This document shows, piece by piece, positions 54,919 to 62,615 of a DNA stretch of 64,000 nucleotides. The translations under genes were made by a program, and so were the position numbers. The DNA is taken from assembly GCA_024809215.1 (NCBI GenBank), contig JANUBW010000010.1, forward strand, positions 62,001-126,000, read 5' to 3'. The stretch is from Niastella sp. OAS944. GTDB lineage: Bacteria > Bacteroidota > Bacteroidia > Chitinophagales > Chitinophagaceae. How positions within the stretch are numbered: the stretch's first letter is position 1; every line of letters begins with the position of its first letter. Under the pieces are notes generated by a model. That model worked only from the letters and a program-made list of their open reading frames with translations, was not told where the DNA came from and ran no database searches.

Positions 54919-54973
54919 CTTTTGATAGATAAAATTTTAATATGAGCAGTGCTTTTGGCGTGTTCACTTACTC

Positions 54974-55460
54974 ATTTTGTGATTTTTATTACCTATTGGG
55001 CGTTTTCTATCACTCATTTGCAGAATTCTATTAAACATTTGTCGATTTCTATAACCCATTGTGCGAAATCAATCATTCATTCGTCAAATTCTATTAACCA
55101 TTTGTCGAATTCAATAAGCAATTATGCGAATTCTATTACCCATTTGTCGAATTCTATTAGCACTATGCTGAATTCTATAAAACTTTAGTTGAGTTCTATA
55201 GTCCGTTGAACGATTTCTATAAAACATGAGCGGTTTTCTCTATACCATATGCTGAATTCTGTACTCCGCAGAGCGAATGCACCAGTGAATTCGTCAAAGG
55301 CACTACTGAATTTGATGAATGTATAACTGAAAACAGCAAATGGGTTATAGAATTAGCGAAATGAACAGCTAAGATCAGCACATAGCCTATAGAATTCGCT
55401 CAATGAATTACTAAAATCAGCGAGTGGCTTATAGAATTCGCAAAAAGTACTGTTGCATGC
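54974..55460. repeat. Degenerate 21-bp periodic array with orientation switch
   Basis: Units begin exactly every 21 bases from 54974 to 55268 (15 units, no indel). The core is ATTTGTCGAATTCTATT followed by four variable bases. From about 55287 the units continue every 21 bases to about 55454 (eight units) but read as the reverse complement (GAATTCGCT..ATG, GGTTATAGAATT). GAATTC or a close variant recurs throughout. The first half can be read as heptapeptides (ITHLSNS, INHLSNS) up to a stop at 55188, but the array runs past that stop without change, so the pattern is in DNA or RNA. 21 bp equals two helical turns. Confidence 0.8.
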
Positions 55461-55637
55461 TGTCAAAATTTCAACCCAACACCTGTTTCTTCCTGCATTT
55501 TCTGCATAAAAAATGACAAAAATTTAGCCTGAATTATAAGAATGGCCTATTGGCATACAACTTGAAAAAAACCTTATAGAAATTAATGAATTTCCATTTA
55601 TGCTTTTGTTTATTAAACCATTCAAAAACATAATACT
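55461..55637. other. Leader region before the small ORFs upstream of hsp20
   Basis: AT-rich, with no gene and no exact TAnnTTTG. The hsp20 promoter is expected here; a TATGCTTTTG near 55599 is only a partial match. Confidence 0.4.
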
Positions 55638-55766
55638 ATGGTAAACCGTGTAAATCTTTCAAAAGCCCATTTTGCGGCGAAACCTCCGCCCATTACACGT
55701 TTAGTTGAATTTGAAATTTGTACTAACCACTTATTGCATGAACCTTATAGTAAATTAAAATTATGA
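55638..55766 (+). CDS. Small upstream ORF 1 of hsp20
   Basis: A 42-codon ORF (MVNRVNLSKAHFAAKPPPIT...) of unknown function. Its TGA overlaps the ATG of the next small ORF in an ATGA junction, the usual sign of coupled translation. It contains AAACCTCC (55680-55687), complementary to the hsp20 SD. No SD of its own is visible. I do not recognise the peptide; it could be a regulatory upstream ORF or chance. Confidence 0.35.
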   Translation: MVNRVNLSKAHFAAKPPPITRLVEFEICTNHLLHEPYSKLKL

Positions 55767-55885
55767 GATCTACATTAAGCAATTGGTACAACCAGTTCTG
55801 GATGCCGGTTAAACACTACACCAATTTTATTATCCGCTGTATCCGGAACAATGACCACGACAATAATCCATTTATTATTTTTTAA
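55763..55885 (+). CDS. Small upstream ORF 2 of hsp20
   Basis: A 40-codon ORF (MRSTLSNWYNQFWMPVKHYT...) starting inside the stop of ORF 1 and ending 53 bases before hsp20. It is rich in aromatic residues and Asn, with no signal peptide or membrane helix. Function unknown. The exact ATGA overlap is the main argument that it is translated. Confidence 0.35.
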   Translation: MRSTLSNWYNQFWMPVKHYTNFIIRCIRNNDHDNNPFIIF

Positions 55886-55926
55886 TCACCAACAGCTATC
55901 TAAATATTATAAACAAATCCATTAAA

Positions 55927-55934
55927 AAGGAGGT
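55927..55934 (+). promoter_or_regulatory. Perfect Shine-Dalgarno sequence of hsp20
   Basis: AAGGAGGT ends four bases before ATG 55939 and matches the anti-SD completely, which is rare in this genome. Eight bases around it (GGAGGTTT, 55929-55936) pair perfectly with AAACCTCC at 55680-55687. Confidence 0.8.
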
Positions 55935-55938
55935 TTAT

Positions 55939-56406
55939 ATGGCAAACCTATTGAAAAGAGAATACAACGCTCAACCCGCTAATTTTGGAACTGTGGTAGA
56001 TCAGATCTTCCAAAATAACTTGTCCCGCTTTTTCGATGATTCATTTTGGGGAGCCAGTGGCAATATGGGTAACAATAAAGTACCCGTAAACCTGCGGGAA
56101 ACCGATACAACATATGAAATGGAACTGGTTGCGCCAGGTTTGCGTAAAGAAGATTTTCAATTGAACGTTACCCGCGATATGCTTACCGTTTCATTTGAAG
56201 AAAAGAATGAAAGCAAAGAGGGCAACAACCAGGAAGGCTGGGTTCGGCAGGAATTTCGTAAACGTTCCTTCAGCCGCAGCTTTCACCTGAACGATTCCGT
56301 TGATACCAACAGCATAACTGCCCGTTATGAAAATGGTATTCTTTATTTGAGCTTACCAAAAAATGAAAAGGTAAAACAAACATCAAAAACCATTAAGGTC
56401 GAGTAA
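55939..56406 (+). CDS. Small heat shock protein, Hsp20/alpha-crystallin family
   Basis: A 155-residue ATP-independent chaperone that holds unfolding proteins. An N-terminal arm (about 1-45) precedes the alpha-crystallin domain (about 48-140: PVNLRETDTTYEMELVAPGLRKEDF, FRKRSFSRSFHLNDSVD) with the conserved A-x-x-x-N-G-I-L motif (ARYENGILYLSLP), and a short tail ending SKTIKVE follows. It is preceded by a perfect SD and two overlapping small ORFs, and ends at a strong terminator. Regulation at the RNA level, for example heat-dependent exposure of the SD, is possible (inference). Confidence 0.95.
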   Translation: MANLLKREYNAQPANFGTVVDQIFQNNLSRFFDDSFWGASGNMGNNKVPVNLRETDTTYEMELVAPGLRKEDFQLNVTRDMLTVSFEEKNESKEGNNQEGWVRQEFRKRSFSRSFHLNDSVDTNSITARYENGILYLSLPKNEKVKQTSKTIKVE

Positions 56407-56430
56407 TTGTCGCTTAAACATTAATCACAG

Positions 56431-56457
56431 TCCCGGCGGTACCGCCGGGATTTTTTT
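56431..56457 (+). terminator. Rho-independent terminator after hsp20
   Basis: A 20-base perfect palindrome (TCCCGGCGG/CCGCCGGGA arms around TA) followed by T7. Confidence 0.92.
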
Positions 56458-56497
56458 ATTGGTCAATGGCTAACAACAACGGGTTAATTTTTGAATA

Positions 56498-56526
56498 TTG
56501 CATTTTTAGCCGGCTTAGTATATTTG
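56498..56526 (+). promoter_or_regulatory. Promoter of the metallopeptidase-like gene
   Basis: TTG (56498-56500), 18 bases, TATATTTG (56519-56526). Predicted start near 56533 gives a leader of about 77 bases. Confidence 0.55.
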
Positions 56527-56609
56527 TGACCGGTATGAATTTTGCCCGAAGACTTCCCCTCTCACTCTTCTGTTAGATTTAGTTTCTTTTCATTTTAAAA
56601 CTTTATTGT

Positions 56610-58916
56610 ATGAAGAAAATTCGATTTTTTCTGATCATCGCATGCCTGTGCGTAACCAAGGCTAGGGCACAAACCAACATTGCATCCAATGCGGTTGCTT
56701 CTACGTCGTATGTTTCCCCATGGGAAACCATTGCCGCCCTCAACGATGGGTTTACCCCCGCCAATTCGAACGACAAAACAAATGGGGCCTATGGTAACTG
56801 GAACAATCCCAATTCGCTGCAATGGGTGCAGTACGACTGGTCGCAAACGTACACGGTAACCTCTATTCAGGTGTATTGGTTCAATGATGGGGGAGGGGTG
56901 TTAACTCCAACTACTGCTTATGCCGAATACTGGAACGGATCGGCCTGGGTGAACATCGGTAACGTTCCCTTGGCTACCAATGCGTTCAATACGCTTGCGG
57001 TAAACAATATTAATATGACACGCCTTCGCGTAACCATGCTTAACCCCACCCAAAGCACCGGTATGCTTGAATGGCGGGTGTATGGTACCGTTGTAGGCGG
57101 CGGTGGTGGCGGCAATGGCTCGCCTTATACCTGGCCGGCCTATTCGCCCACCATCAATTACAATTTCAAAACTGAATTTCCAAGCTTACCTACACCAACA
57201 AATGTTTTAAATGATTGTCCGCAGGTGGTGGGCACCCAATCATCAAACTGGTGGTGTTTTAGGTGGGGGCCCAACAAAAATTCACTGGTAACTACAAATG
57301 CCATTACGCCAATGCTCGCCCGCCTGAATACTGATTTTACTTATTTCCGCGATCAAATGGGCTGGCCACCCGATCTGCGCGCCAAAAACGGTTATCGCAG
57401 CTCGGTATATTTATATGGTTCGGGCCTGTGTACCGATAATGCGCCAAATACGGCATTGGGTGGCTGGCAAAGCGCCATTTATTATAATGGAACAAACTGG
57501 CCTATGATACTGGCATCGTATTACCCTGTTTATAGTTTTGACCCAGCCTGTCCATACGGCGACAGGGTATCTCAGCAAGGTGCTATGACCCATGAAGGCA
57601 TACATTCCCTGTTGGCCGATTTGCCCGGGGTAAAACAATCGGCCTGGTTTCATGAAGGTGGTAATGTATGGTTACAGCAAACAGCCGATGCACGTCGCAC
57701 CAATAACTTCGGTTCCATGGGCGATTTAAATGGTACCGATTTCATTGCGCCCTTTATGCCTATTGAATGTTACAGCGGCTGGTTGCAGGATGGCAGCTTT
57801 GGCGGCCCGTCGGCAGAAGGTGTTAATATGTTCAACGGCAATCAGCAAATTTGTACCTGGCGTACTTACCTGGGAGGTCATCAGTACAGCAGTTCATTCC
57901 CAACCTTTTTGGGTAATACATTAGGCGATGGCGCCGTGCCCTGGATCTGGCGTTATTCACCAACCCGTGTATTGGAAGGTATTGCCAGTGGTTTGGGCGC
58001 TGCGCAAACCCGCCGCCTCATCACTGAATATCGCGCCAAACAAGCGTTGGTTGATTTTGGCCCATGGAAAAACGCCGTGCTTGCCTTATTGAATGCGCAT
58101 TGGCAACAGTCAATTGGCGCCGAATGGCAACCATCGTGGATGAACCCACCTGTATGGATAGCCACACCATATGCCAAAACAACGAATAACAATGGCTTAC
58201 TTACGCCCGATGCTACTACCTTACCCGGATGGTCGGGCGCAAATCAAATACCCCTTACTGTAAGCGGCAATACGGTTACGGTGAACTTTGAACCCATTGG
58301 CGCTAACATGACCTGCCAACTGGTGTATCGAACAACCACCGGTGTGCCGGTGTACAGTACACCGGTGAGCAGCGGGGCCTGTACTTTGAACCTTACTTCG
58401 CCACCAGCCAATAACGTAGTGATAGCTGTTATTACCAATACCGATTATATTTATAATGGCGAAACAACACGCAAAGCGCATTACGATTATCGACTGCGTT
58501 TAGTGACCGGTGTTACCGGCGCTGCCAGTGTAAATACAAAATGGTATAACTCGGCTACTTTGTCTTCTGCAAGAAGCGAAGCTCCGGCAACAGAAGCTAC
58601 CGTTGGTATCGACTGGTCGAAGTATTGTTCGCACGATGTACCGGCCATGCGTACCGTTGGTAACAGCAATTTGGTAAAGATGCAGGTGTATCCTAACCCG
58701 GCCCGACTGAATACCCGCGTTACGCTCGATTTTCTGAATGATGACAACGAGAAAACGACCATCACTTTATTTAATCTGCAAGGCGCGAAGGTGTTTGAAG
58801 CCAACACTACCGGCATGCGCTATGTTATAGAACCTAAATTCTTAACAGCAGGCACTTACCTGTTAAAAATAAAGAACACGAAAACCGATCAATCGAAGCA
58901 ATTAATTGTGCAGTAG
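56610..58916 (+). CDS. Secreted zinc metallopeptidase-like protein with F5/8 type C and T9SS sorting domains
   Basis: A 768-residue secreted protein. Signal peptide about 1-21 (ending ARAQ); discoidin/F5-8 type C domain about 22-165 with W and G positions (QWVQYDWSQTYTVTSIQVYW, MLEWRVYG); a Gly-rich linker; then a large domain with H328-E329-G-I-H332, a HExxH zinc motif, and H348-E349-G-G 16 residues later, which could supply the third ligand as in gluzincins; a beta-sandwich region; and a type A T9SS C-terminal signal (about 690-768, VYPNPARLNTRV, AGTYLLKI). The discoidin domain should bind glycans. I do not recognise the peptidase family. It is likely exported by the T9SS and handled by a PorU-type sortase. 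Confidence 0.8.
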   Translation: MKKIRFFLIIACLCVTKARAQTNIASNAVASTSYVSPWETIAALNDGFTPANSNDKTNGAYGNWNNPNSLQWVQYDWSQTYTVTSIQVYWFNDGGGVLTPTTAYAEYWNGSAWVNIGNVPLATNAFNTLAVNNINMTRLRVTMLNPTQSTGMLEWRVYGTVVGGGGGGNGSPYTWPAYSPTINYNFKTEFPSLPTPTNVLNDCPQVVGTQSSNWWCFRWGPNKNSLVTTNAITPMLARLNTDFTYFRDQMGWPPDLRAKNGYRSSVYLYGSGLCTDNAPNTALGGWQSAIYYNGTNWPMILASYYPVYSFDPACPYGDRVSQQGAMTHEGIHSLLADLPGVKQSAWFHEGGNVWLQQTADARRTNNFGSMGDLNGTDFIAPFMPIECYSGWLQDGSFGGPSAEGVNMFNGNQQICTWRTYLGGHQYSSSFPTFLGNTLGDGAVPWIWRYSPTRVLEGIASGLGAAQTRRLITEYRAKQALVDFGPWKNAVLALLNAHWQQSIGAEWQPSWMNPPVWIATPYAKTTNNNGLLTPDATTLPGWSGANQIPLTVSGNTVTVNFEPIGANMTCQLVYRTTTGVPVYSTPVSSGACTLNLTSPPANNVVIAVITNTDYIYNGETTRKAHYDYRLRLVTGVTGAASVNTKWYNSATLSSARSEAPATEATVGIDWSKYCSHDVPAMRTVGNSNLVKMQVYPNPARLNTRVTLDFLNDDNEKTTITLFNLQGAKVFEANTTGMRYVIEPKFLTAGTYLLKIKNTKTDQSKQLIVQ

Positions 58917-58939
58917 GTTTGAATTTTCGCAGAAATGGG

Positions 58940-58968
58940 GGCTATCCGTATGGGTAGCCTCTTTTTTT
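58940..58968 (+). terminator. Terminator after the metallopeptidase-like gene
   Basis: Stem GGCTATCC/GGGTAGCC (one G-U) with a four-base loop, then a T tract. Confidence 0.78.
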
Positions 58969-59028
58969 TAAATTTACCCATCCTTCCGGGTTTTGTGCAC
59001 CGTTCATATTATAAACCCCAATGAAGTT

Positions 59029-59793
59029 ATGCGAACTATACATGTAATGATAGCTATTTTATCGATCATATTTTTATCATGTTGCAAAAAGCCTGCAACT
59101 GAAATGATGACGTTAGCGTTGTCAGCCGATAAAATATCCGTTGGCGAGCCTTTGATCGCAAAAGTGGCGAATGCACCGGCCGGTGCCCATTTCTCCTGGA
59201 AACTTCCCGCCAGGGCAATGGTATTACAATATTCAACAGACAGCAGTATGGTTAAGCTGGTTTATACTTCATTTGATAAATGGGCTAATAATACAATATG
59301 TGTTTTGGTGAATAAGGGTATCGATACCACTACCGCTGTTGGTTTGTGCAAGGAACCGGCCTGGGATAACAATGAAAAATATGCTGCACCTGCTGTTATA
59401 CCCGCTAATAAATTAAAATCACTGGCAGGCGACCGGCTTACATTGCAACCTTATTTTCATGGCGATTCAACCTTAACCTTTATAGCAAGCACCAGTAAAA
59501 ATTACGACTGCCTTAATTCCTTTATCTTGTATAATAATGCAAGTGATGTAAGTAAAGTAGCCATTTCCTTTACCAGCGTTTGGTTACGCGATGCCTGCGA
59601 ACCGGTTAACTTACCTGCAGTAAGTACCTGTTTTACGAAAGCTTATTGGAATGATGGAACATATCCTGTTGAAATTTCCTTTGATAACAAAACTTATAAA
59701 GGAAACCTTGTTGTATCTAAATATCATACGCTTTATGAATTTAACTGGCCCTATACCGAAGGCGTTATTATTGAGCCAAAAGTGTTAAAATAG
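59029..59793 (+). CDS. Lipoprotein of unknown function
   Basis: A 254-residue protein with a lipoprotein signal (MIAILSIIFLSC then CKKP) and otherwise no family I recognise. The mature part looks beta-rich: an Ig-like opening (TLALSADKISVGEPLIAKV) is followed by further strands, with Cys in CVLVNKG, LCKEP, YDCLNSF and ACEPVN. ATG 59029 is preferred to a TTG 12 codons upstream because the signal sequence starts there. It lies 59 bases before the sigma factor gene on the same strand and could share its transcript. Confidence 0.65.
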   Translation: MRTIHVMIAILSIIFLSCCKKPATEMMTLALSADKISVGEPLIAKVANAPAGAHFSWKLPARAMVLQYSTDSSMVKLVYTSFDKWANNTICVLVNKGIDTTTAVGLCKEPAWDNNEKYAAPAVIPANKLKSLAGDRLTLQPYFHGDSTLTFIASTSKNYDCLNSFILYNNASDVSKVAISFTSVWLRDACEPVNLPAVSTCFTKAYWNDGTYPVEISFDNKTYKGNLVVSKYHTLYEFNWPYTEGVIIEPKVLK

Positions 59794-59852
59794 GTTTTAG
59801 CAAAAGACATGCTGGCAAAGAATGATATTATACCAAACCCGTTTTTATTAAA

Positions 59853-60395
59853 GTGCGCGCCCTGGAAGATCTACATGTAATTATTCAAAACTGTATCAGG
59901 AACGATCGCCTGAGCCAGGAGAAATTATACCGGCATCTGTATCCGTCGATGTTTGTGTTGTGCAAGAAATTCTTTCACGACGATCATGCAGCGCTGGAAG
60001 CGGTAAATGATGGTATGATGAAAGTGTTCAGGGCGCTCCCTGCTTATGACCCCGATCAGGGAATTTTTTTCAACTGGGTTTATACCATTGTAAGAAATAC
60101 GGCGCTTGATAAATTAAAAGTAACTGTAAAAGCAACCATTGGCAGTGTTGAGGAATACGATGAATTGGACAATACAAGAAGCATTTTGCAAAACCTGGAG
60201 TGGAAAGATATTTATCAGTTTCTCGATCGTTTGCCACCTGCCACGCGGCTGGTATTTAGCTTGTTTTACCTGGAACAATACAAAATACCTGAAATAGCCG
60301 AGCGGTTAGAGATAAGCACAGGCACCGTTAAGTGGCATTTGACAGAAAGCCGGCGTATAATGAAACCGGTGTTGAAAAAATATTTTACACTTTAA
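59853..60395 (+). CDS. ECF-type RNA polymerase sigma factor
   Basis: A 180-residue sigma-70 of the extracytoplasmic-function group. Region 2 (about 22-92: YPSMFVLCKKFF, NDGMMKVFRALPAYDPDQGIFFNWVYTIVRNTALDKLK) and region 4 (about 120-175: LPPATRLVFSLFYLEQYKIPEIAERLEISTGTVKWHL) are both intact. No ATG is available near the N-terminus, so GTG 59853 is taken as start. The next gene, 11 bases downstream, encodes a membrane protein with anti-sigma-like layout. Recognised promoters are unknown. Confidence 0.92.
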   Translation: MRALEDLHVIIQNCIRNDRLSQEKLYRHLYPSMFVLCKKFFHDDHAALEAVNDGMMKVFRALPAYDPDQGIFFNWVYTIVRNTALDKLKVTVKATIGSVEEYDELDNTRSILQNLEWKDIYQFLDRLPPATRLVFSLFYLEQYKIPEIAERLEISTGTVKWHLTESRRIMKPVLKKYFTL

Positions 60396-60406
60396 TTATT
60401 TGCCCG

Positions 60407-61576
60407 GTGAACGATCATAATTTAAATAAAAGATTTTTTACAGAAGCAGATAGCCCGGTGCCCCTAATACCGGCCGATTTCGCCTGGGATGAAATGCAAA
60501 AAAAGCTTGACCCCCAAGAAAAGAAACGCCGGTTCATTATATGGATACCGCCCGTTGGGTGCCTGTTATTTGCTGCATTACTTATAAGTGCAGTTGCAAT
60601 TATATGGTTCGGGCAACAAAGAGAAACGGTAACTACAAAACATACAACGCATACTGTTGCTGTTGATAAACCCCACCCGGTTAAAAACAGTAAAGATATT
60701 TATACACCCATACCAATACTAACAGCACAAAATACAAACAAACGTAATGCATATGCAACAAAAACGCATACGAAACTACGCCAGCCTGTAAGGGAAAATG
60801 CAATGAGCGGGGACAATGATGAACGGTGCCTGCCATTTGCTTTTCCTGAAGGGGTAGCGCTCACTGATTCTATTTCAGTACAGGCGTATATACCACTGCC
60901 TTTATTTAATAAAAGCCCAAAAGAAGATAGTGTAGCCAAGGCTGTTTGGGTACAAGCCGGGTTGCATTGGAGTATACCGGTGCCGGTTGAAGGCAACGAT
61001 CAGTATTTGCTGGGACCCAATGGAAAAGATCAACCCTATCAATATTTATTACCAGGCATTTGGTTATCGGTTAACAAAAACAAACAACGGATCACAGTTT
61101 CAGCTAATCCCTTCATAAGCGCGCCCCTGCCCAACAAATATTATGGTAACGGCATGGCGCCATTAAATGACAGCATGAATGTTTACGCGCAAAAAAGAAT
61201 GGTAAAAATGTTTGGCTACCAGGCTTCATTGCAATATGGGTATCAGTTTGCCCCTCATTGGTGGCTGAATGGCGGCATAAGCGCCAACTGGTGGAAGAAA
61301 GGACTGGTATATGCGACATCAGCCGACACGGTTACTACATATAAAACATTTTTATATTCAGTAAACACAAAAGATGAAAACGTGGTAACCGGTTTTCAAT
61401 TAAGTGCAAATGCTGCAGTGAGCTATCAATTCAAAGCCATTGAGGCCATGTTACAGGTGAATACGCCATTTAAACAAACTATACAAAACGTACGCACGCC
61501 TCCTGAAATACGTGTAGGTGTTCGCTGGCGTTTGCTGAATAAACAGGTTCAACCATCGCACGCAGCGCCTCATTAA
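60407..61576 (+). CDS. Putative dual-membrane-spanning anti-sigma factor with beta-barrel domain
   Basis: A 389-residue protein downstream of the ECF sigma gene. Layout: cytoplasmic N-terminus (1-42) with a short helical segment (ADFAWDEMQKKLDPQEKKRR) that could bind the sigma factor; one inner-membrane helix (43-68); a low-complexity basic, Thr/Asn/Pro-rich linker (about 70-140); and a C-terminal region (about 175-380) with alternating aromatic strands (VQAGLHWSIPVP, YQASLQYGYQFAPHWWLNGGI, IRVGVRWRLL) like a small outer-membrane barrel. This matches the dual-membrane-spanning anti-sigma (Dma) architecture described in Bacteroides. GTG 60407 (VNDHNLNKRFF) starts 11 bases after the sigma stop; a more upstream ATG would overlap that gene. 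Confidence 0.65.
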   Translation: MNDHNLNKRFFTEADSPVPLIPADFAWDEMQKKLDPQEKKRRFIIWIPPVGCLLFAALLISAVAIIWFGQQRETVTTKHTTHTVAVDKPHPVKNSKDIYTPIPILTAQNTNKRNAYATKTHTKLRQPVRENAMSGDNDERCLPFAFPEGVALTDSISVQAYIPLPLFNKSPKEDSVAKAVWVQAGLHWSIPVPVEGNDQYLLGPNGKDQPYQYLLPGIWLSVNKNKQRITVSANPFISAPLPNKYYGNGMAPLNDSMNVYAQKRMVKMFGYQASLQYGYQFAPHWWLNGGISANWWKKGLVYATSADTVTTYKTFLYSVNTKDENVVTGFQLSANAAVSYQFKAIEAMLQVNTPFKQTIQNVRTPPEIRVGVRWRLLNKQVQPSHAAPH

Positions 61577-61812
61577 ATAGGGCAGTTTATAACCCTTGTA
61601 ATACCTGCCTTTTGTATTTGGTTCCTGGAATTTGTGATCTGAGATTTTTTCTTGGCATGGCACATCCTTTGCCGCAATACTACACACTCGCATACATGTA
61701 AGCCTCTACAGTTACAATATGCACAAGGCCCGGTAGCAGTTGGGGAAGGCTGATTTCTCCTCATACACCATCGTTTTTCCTTACCGGGTATTTATTTACT
61801 CAATAAATTTTT

Positions 61813-62613
61813 ATGGAAGAAAAGACCTACACGCTCATTAGCGGCGGTACCAGTGGTATTGGCTTTGAGCTGGCAAAAATATTTGCCTATAATGGACATA
61901 ACCTCATTATTGTGGCCAGAGATGAAAATGAATTGAACGCCACTGCTCGCGAATTTAAAGCATTAGGTGTTGATGTAATTACCATGTCAAAAGACCTGTT
62001 TCTTAAAGAAAGCCCATTTGAAGTTTTTGATGAAGTAAAAGAACAGGCACTGGTAGTCGATATCCTTGTAAACGATGCGGGGCAGGGGCAATATGGAAAG
62101 TTTGTGGAAACAGATATCTACCGCGAACTTGATATCATTCAACTGAACATTTCTTCCCTGGTAGTGCTTACCAAATTGTTTCTGCAAGACATGGTGCAGC
62201 GTGGCAATGGTAAAATACTTAATCTTTCTTCTGTGGCCAGTAAAGCGCCCGGCCCCTGGCAATCAGTTTATCATGGCACGAAAGCATTTGTGCAATCATT
62301 TACCGAGGCCGTTCGTAACGAGGTAAAAGATACCGGCGTAACGCTTACTGCATTGCTGCCCGGCGCCACAGATACCGACTTCTTTAATAAAGCTGAAATG
62401 GAAGACGCGAAGATCGTAGCCGAAGGCAAACTCGATGATCCGGTTAAAGTAGCTAAAGACGGCTACGAAGCGCTGATGCGTGGCGACGATATGGTGATCT
62501 CGGGTATGAAGAATAAAATAAATGTGGCCATGAGTAATGTAATGTCCGACAAAGCCGCGGCCGAAAGTATGAACAAAAAGCAATCTCCGGTAAACGAAAA
62601 AAATAAAAAATAA
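61813..62613 (+). CDS. Short-chain dehydrogenase/reductase
   Basis: A 266-residue classical SDR. Cofactor motif GGTSGIG (11-17), structural NDAG (87-90), catalytic Ser near 139-140 with Y153 and K157 (YHGTK). VARDEN after strand 2 fits NADP use. The C-terminal region after 250 is Lys/Asn-rich. It lies two bases before a zinc alcohol dehydrogenase gene, so the two are an operon that probably handles the same alcohol/aldehyde pair or stress metabolite (inference). Confidence 0.92.
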   Translation: MEEKTYTLISGGTSGIGFELAKIFAYNGHNLIIVARDENELNATAREFKALGVDVITMSKDLFLKESPFEVFDEVKEQALVVDILVNDAGQGQYGKFVETDIYRELDIIQLNISSLVVLTKLFLQDMVQRGNGKILNLSSVASKAPGPWQSVYHGTKAFVQSFTEAVRNEVKDTGVTLTALLPGATDTDFFNKAEMEDAKIVAEGKLDDPVKVAKDGYEALMRGDDMVISGMKNKINVAMSNVMSDKAAAESMNKKQSPVNEKNKK

Positions 62614-62615
62614 TA

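Noticed and set aside
54949-55188. A 79-codon ORF reading as heptapeptide repeats (ITHLSNS type)
   Set aside because: The 21-base DNA period continues unchanged beyond the stop codon and then inverts, so the peptide pattern follows from the DNA array rather than from coding selection.
54974-55460. Possible CRISPR array
   Set aside because: Period of 21 bases with degenerate units, no separate spacers, an orientation flip and no cas genes in the window.
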